Source of the DNA: Bacteroidales bacterium
GTDB taxonomy: Bacteria; Bacteroidota; Bacteroidia; Bacteroidales; WCHB1-69
Reading direction: 5' to 3'
Assembly: GCA_017964755.1 (NCBI GenBank)
Contig: JAGCRI010000059.1
Span: 1-6,863, forward strand
Length of the DNA: 6,863 bases
Every line of letters begins with the position of its first letter. Positions within the stretch are counted from its first letter, which is position 1. The position numbers and the translations under genes were made by a program. This document shows, in pieces, positions 4,236 through 6,863 of the stretch. The notes beneath the pieces were generated by a model. That model ran no database searches. It was not told where the DNA came from and saw only the letters and a program-made list of their open reading frames with translations.

Positions 4236-6863
4236 TTAATCTTTCACACAGCGGACAGAACGGCCAAAATACTTATCACTTGTTGATATGGTAACAGAAG
4301 CAGAATCAAAAAGCAATGAACGTCTATGTATAGAATTTCCACTACTTACAGTGCAACTCCACCAGCCAGCCCACTCTCCTAAATAACTTGTGCTACTTCC
4401 ATTATACAAACCTGCAGGTAATCCGTTAAATCCAGTTGCATCATTATCATAGGTGTTTATACTTGGATAACATTCGTTTGTTGTTGTTGCAGGCTGCCAC
4501 CCACTTATTGATGATAATGCTTTAGCAATATATGTACTATTGCTTCCACACCAATATTGGTTTTGACTGCTGACATAATCGGTAAGTTGTGTCCACTCGG
4601 AATGACTTGGCACGTGCCAGTCTTTAGGGCAAACACCTTGTACCATGCTGGGATTTGCTGATGAAGATGCGGCACCATTCATTACAGCAGGCCAATTATA
4701 TAAATACCCGTATATTGAAACATTATTCGCGTCATTATCTGGATAATATATATATGCGGTAGTTGAATTTGTACTACTGCCCAATGTGATAGAAGTGCCA
4801 TTCGAATAGTGTGTTGTCCTGAGATTCTCTTTCATCCAGCATTGTGTTCCTAATTGCAGGGTGTTGTATTCATTATTATCGTAATCTATTATTTTTTCAC
4901 CACATATAAAAATGGTGTTAAAACTTTTTACAATTCCGTATGATGTATCAACAGCATTTATTGCATATGTTCGTACATAATATGTTGTTCCAGAATATAA
5001 TCCTGTCATATTAACTGTAAAAATTTCTGTGTTACTTCCACTGGCAATTGCATAGTCTGTCATAGTCGGATTTCCGGTTGTGTTCCAGCAAATACCGCAT
5101 TCTGTTACGGTTATTCTGCCGTCAAAAGTTACATTGCCGTGTATGGTTGCAGTATTGGTAGAGATGTTTGTAACGCTGTCTGTGGTTACGGTCGGGGCTG
5201 TAGGGGTAATAAATGTCTTTTCATCGCCATACGATATGCCAATGTAGTTGGTTGCATAAGCCCTGACATAATATGTCGTATTTCCGTTCAATGATGTCAG
5301 GGTAGTTGTAAATTCACCTGTTCCGGCACCATCTGACGTGTGGCTGTCGGCAATGGTGGGTGAGGGGGAGGTGCTCCAGCATACACCGCGTTCTGTTATC
5401 TGTGCCCCGCCATCATCTGTGACGATACCGCCGGAAGTTGCGGTTGTTGCGGAAATGTTGCTTATTGCGTTTGTGGTTACCGTTGGGTATGTTTGCGTCC
5501 TGAAAGTAAGCTCGTTGCCGTATGAAGTACCGGTACTGCCGATGGCGAAAGCCCTTACGTAGTATGTTATTCCCATTGAAAGCCCTGTTAGATAGCTTGT
5601 GATAGAACCGGTACCTAATCCGTCAAGTGTGTGAAAGTTAGTTGTTGTAGGGTTGTTAGTAGTGTCCCAACATACGCCGCTGAACACGAAAGCGGAACCG
5701 CCATCATCTGTTATTGTACTCACAACTCTTGCTGTATTTGTCGTAATATCAATGACAGAATCTGTAACGGCAGTAGGAAGATTTGCAGGTGTTGCGGCAG
5801 TCCAGTGTGGAACATGGTTTGTGTCAAGGGTGAGCGTTTCGCCGGAGTTTCCGGCAGGTATCACGTGCCACGAGGAATCATCAGGTTCCCAATATAGAAT
5901 GTCGCCGCGGTTTGTCCCGGTAGGCCTGTTTGCCAATCTGTTGTAATCAGAAGAGTCAGCATAAATTGCTGTTGTTGAGGTATCAGCGTGGTTTGCTGTG
6001 TATGCTATCCTTGTGGTGTCGGCGTAATTTGCAAATCCAGAGGTATTTGCATAGTTTGAAGTTTGAGCGGAATCAGCGAGATTTGCGGAAAAAGAATATT
6101 GGGAAATGGCTGTTTTATGTGAATAAAATGTTGTATCTGAATAAATTGCAATAATGGAGTTATTGGCATTATATGAAAATGTTGAAGTATCAGAATGATA
6201 AGCAAATATTGTGGTATCGGCAACAGGCGCATTTTTCAGGAAAAGTGCAGTGTCTGCGTAAGTTGCCGAGGTCGCTGAATTTGCAATGTTGGTGTTGTGG
6301 GAGTAAATGGCAGTGTCAGCGTACTTTGAATTGTTGACATTAGCTACAAATCCTGCGGTTATGGCATAATTTGCAGTGTCGGAATGGTATGCGAATTTCG
6401 CTGTGTCACTATTTTGTGAATTTGCAGAAAAGTGCGACAGAGTGTCGTTCAGATGAGAGATTGTTGTATAGTGTGAAAGAGAGTCTCTAATAAGATTTTG
6501 AATTTCATCGGAGGTGATGAAGCCGGCAATGGCAGCGGCAAGCTCTGAGCGCAGCGTTTGTGCTGTGTCGTGGGTGAGCTTTAAAATGGTGTCAGAAACA
6601 AGGAAGTGTTGTATGGCATTTAAAAGTTCTGTACGCATGACGGTTGTAGAATCCCCTAGCGCTGAACGTACATTTGCCGCTGTTGTGTCAATATTAGTCT
6701 GTAGTGCGCTGTCCGCAGTGTGCATTTCAGCACGGATATTGTTGATAGCCGTGTCCAACGAATGCCTTATATTAGTTTTTGCGGTATCAATGTCATAATA
6801 AATCTTTTTCATGGTATAACCGTTAGGATTCAGCACTTCAGCGGTGATGGAGTAAGGAACGGC
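4236..6863 (-). CDS. Gene C: 5'-truncated modular protein with coiled coil, tripeptide stalk, three FnIII-like repeats and FISUMP domain
   Basis: The frame ends with TAA at 4236 and is open to the right edge. A GTG at 6836 is not the start: the nine codons before it read AVPYSITAE, which matches the end of the head domain in genes A (TVPYA) and B (SVPYS). About 122 residues, including signal peptide and head, should lie upstream, giving roughly 997 aa in full. Counting residues from the GTG as 1: 9-138 is a predicted coiled coil found only in this paralog; 144-302 is a stalk of 53 tripeptides; 299-347 is the linker (NRPTGTNRGDILYWE); 352-447, 449-545 and 548-641 are three fibronectin-III-like repeats (GVCW/GVCW/GICW exactly 97 residues apart); 645-865 is the FISUMP domain (GTQCWMKENL, YLYNW, CPKDWHVPS, GWWSC, SVRCVKD). 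The six shared Cys are 645, 666, 736, 763, 789 and 863; C828 is extra. It is first in the array as seen here and may carry the operon promoter beyond the edge. Role inferred as a long surface fibre or adhesin-like protein. Confidence 0.95.
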   Translation of the reverse strand, partial: AVPYSITAEVLNPNGYTMKKIYYDIDTAKTNIRHSLDTAINNIRAEMHTADSALQTNIDTTAANVRSALGDSTTVMRTELLNAIQHFLVSDTILKLTHDTAQTLRSELAAAIAGFITSDEIQNLIRDSLSHYTTISHLNDTLSHFSANSQNSDTAKFAYHSDTANYAITAGFVANVNNSKYADTAIYSHNTNIANSATSATYADTALFLKNAPVADTTIFAYHSDTSTFSYNANNSIIAIYSDTTFYSHKTAISQYSFSANLADSAQTSNYANTSGFANYADTTRIAYTANHADTSTTAIYADSSDYNRLANRPTGTNRGDILYWEPDDSSWHVIPAGNSGETLTLDTNHVPHWTAATPANLPTAVTDSVIDITTNTARVVSTITDDGGSAFVFSGVCWDTTNNPTTTNFHTLDGLGTGSITSYLTGLSMGITYYVRAFAIGSTGTSYGNELTFRTQTYPTVTTNAISNISATTATSGGIVTDDGGAQITERGVCWSTSPSPTIADSHTSDGAGTGEFTTTLTSLNGNTTYYVRAYATNYIGISYGDEKTFITPTAPTVTTDSVTNISTNTATIHGNVTFDGRITVTECGICWNTTGNPTMTDYAIASGSNTEIFTVNMTGLYSGTTYYVRTYAINAVDTSYGIVKSFNTIFICGEKIIDYDNNEYNTLQLGTQCWMKENLRTTHYSNGTSITLGSSTNSTTAYIYYPDNDANNVSIYGYLYNWPAVMNGAASSSANPSMVQGVCPKDWHVPSHSEWTQLTDYVSSQNQYWCGSNSTYIAKALSSISGWQPATTTNECYPSINTYDNDATGFNGLPAGLYNGSSTSYLGEWAGWWSCTVSSGNSIHRRSLLFDSASVTISTSDKYFGRSVRCVKD
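4914..5783 (-). repeat. Three tandem fibronectin-III-like repeats in gene C
   Basis: Repeats lie at about 5496-5783, 5202-5492 and 4914-5195. Each has an opening T-V-T/A-V-T-D/N with N/D-I, a DGG or DGR turn, G[V/I]CW, a DG/SG-G turn, and TYYVR[A/T][Y/F]A with SYG near the end. Both the Trp of CW (390, 487, 584) and the YYVR motif recur at exactly 97 residues. The family resemblance to fibronectin type III folds rests on the TYYVRAYA...G..YG end; a non-enzymatic spacer or binding role is usual. Confidence 0.85.
5931..6407 (-). repeat. Tripeptide stalk in gene C (53 triplets)
   Basis: Residues 144-302 (counting from the GTG at 6836) read as x-x-[A/S/T] in 49 of 53 triplets; exceptions are GFV, ANV, LFL and DYN. 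Spacings between Asp-start stalk triplets are 9, 21, 21, 12, 9, 18, 21, 18, 12 and 9 residues, all multiples of three. The triplets TLS HFS ANS QNS just before it are already in register. It ends, as in A and B, directly at NRP of the linker. Confidence 0.92.
6471..6638 (-). repeat. Two 28-residue helical repeats in gene C
   Basis: Residues 67-94 and 95-122 align with the shared pattern [M/L]R[T/S]EL..AI..F[L/I].SD, then I, L and D[T/S]. Twenty-eight residues equal four heptads, so the coiled coil seems to change from an 11-residue to a heptad-like period here. The first unit overlaps the end of the hendecad segment. Confidence 0.65.
6627..6791 (-). repeat. Hendecad (11-residue) coiled-coil repeat in gene C
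   Basis: Residues 16-70 (from the GTG at 6836) are five 11-residue units. Core positions repeat exactly: I16, L27, M38, I49, L60 and next L71; A19, A30, A41, T52, S63; I23, I34, L45, V56, M67; with R24, R35, R57 and R68 (Q46 in unit 3) following. An 11-residue period with hydrophobic positions at +0, +3 and +7 is the known signature of right-handed or straight coiled coils. No equivalent exists in genes A and B. Confidence 0.8.

Noticed and set aside
6005..6232. Minus-strand 75-codon frame overlapping the gene C stalk, rich in Pro, Ile, Leu and Gln
   Set aside because: An out-of-frame shadow of the low-complexity stalk; the main frame with the triplet repeat is intact through it.
4236..6836. 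GTG at 6836 as the start of gene C
   Set aside because: The frame is open upstream and encodes the conserved head-domain end (VPYS); a start here would leave no signal peptide.

Overview
The window fits a member of the Bacteroidota, probably of the Bacteroidales/Flavobacteriales kind. The DNA is AT-rich and the leaders are A/T-rich without Shine-Dalgarno sites. One start is preceded by a TAnnTTTG-type -7 element. The protein modules (a QPQKMTYQAVVR head, DGG...GVCW...TYYVRAYA fibronectin-III-like repeats and a C-terminal FISUMP domain ending SVRCVKD) are ones I know mainly from that phylum. This assignment rests on family knowledge; no marker gene is present.

Almost the whole window is a tandem array of three paralogous minus-strand genes for large, secreted, modular surface-type proteins. 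In transcription order they are: gene C (4236-6863, 5' end cut by the window edge), gene B (1785-4184, 799 aa) and gene A (121-1701, 526 aa). The gaps are only 51 and 83 bp, so C and B at least are probably co-transcribed. A very short plus-strand reading frame (2-82) at the left edge may be the tail of a convergent gene.

Each complete protein has the same order of parts: signal peptide, head domain of about 105 residues, a stalk, a conserved NRPxGTNxGDILYW linker, one or more fibronectin-III-like repeats of about 97 residues, and a FISUMP domain with six shared cysteines. The paralogs differ mainly in the middle. A, B and C carry 1, 2 and 3 fibronectin-III-like repeats. A, B and C also have stalks of 8, 67 and 53 tripeptides, and C has an extra predicted coiled coil in front of its stalk.

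The most striking observation is the stalk. It is a strict tripeptide repeat x-x-[A/S/T], with DTA/DTS/DSS triplets scattered through it. In the three proteins 120 of 128 triplets have Ala, Ser or Thr in the third position, and every one of the 24 spacings between successive Asp-start triplets is a multiple of three residues. Gene B also carries a near-perfect 76-bp direct repeat at an exact 180-bp (20-triplet) period, which shows recent growth of the stalk. In gene C the segment before the stalk is an 11-residue (hendecad) repeat followed by a 28-residue repeat, both typical of coiled coils.

The likely picture is a family of cell-surface or extracellular fibre-like proteins that present a C-type-lectin-like FISUMP tip on spacers of different length. 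Function and ligand cannot be read from the sequence. No RNA gene, mobile element, CRISPR array or replication origin was seen.
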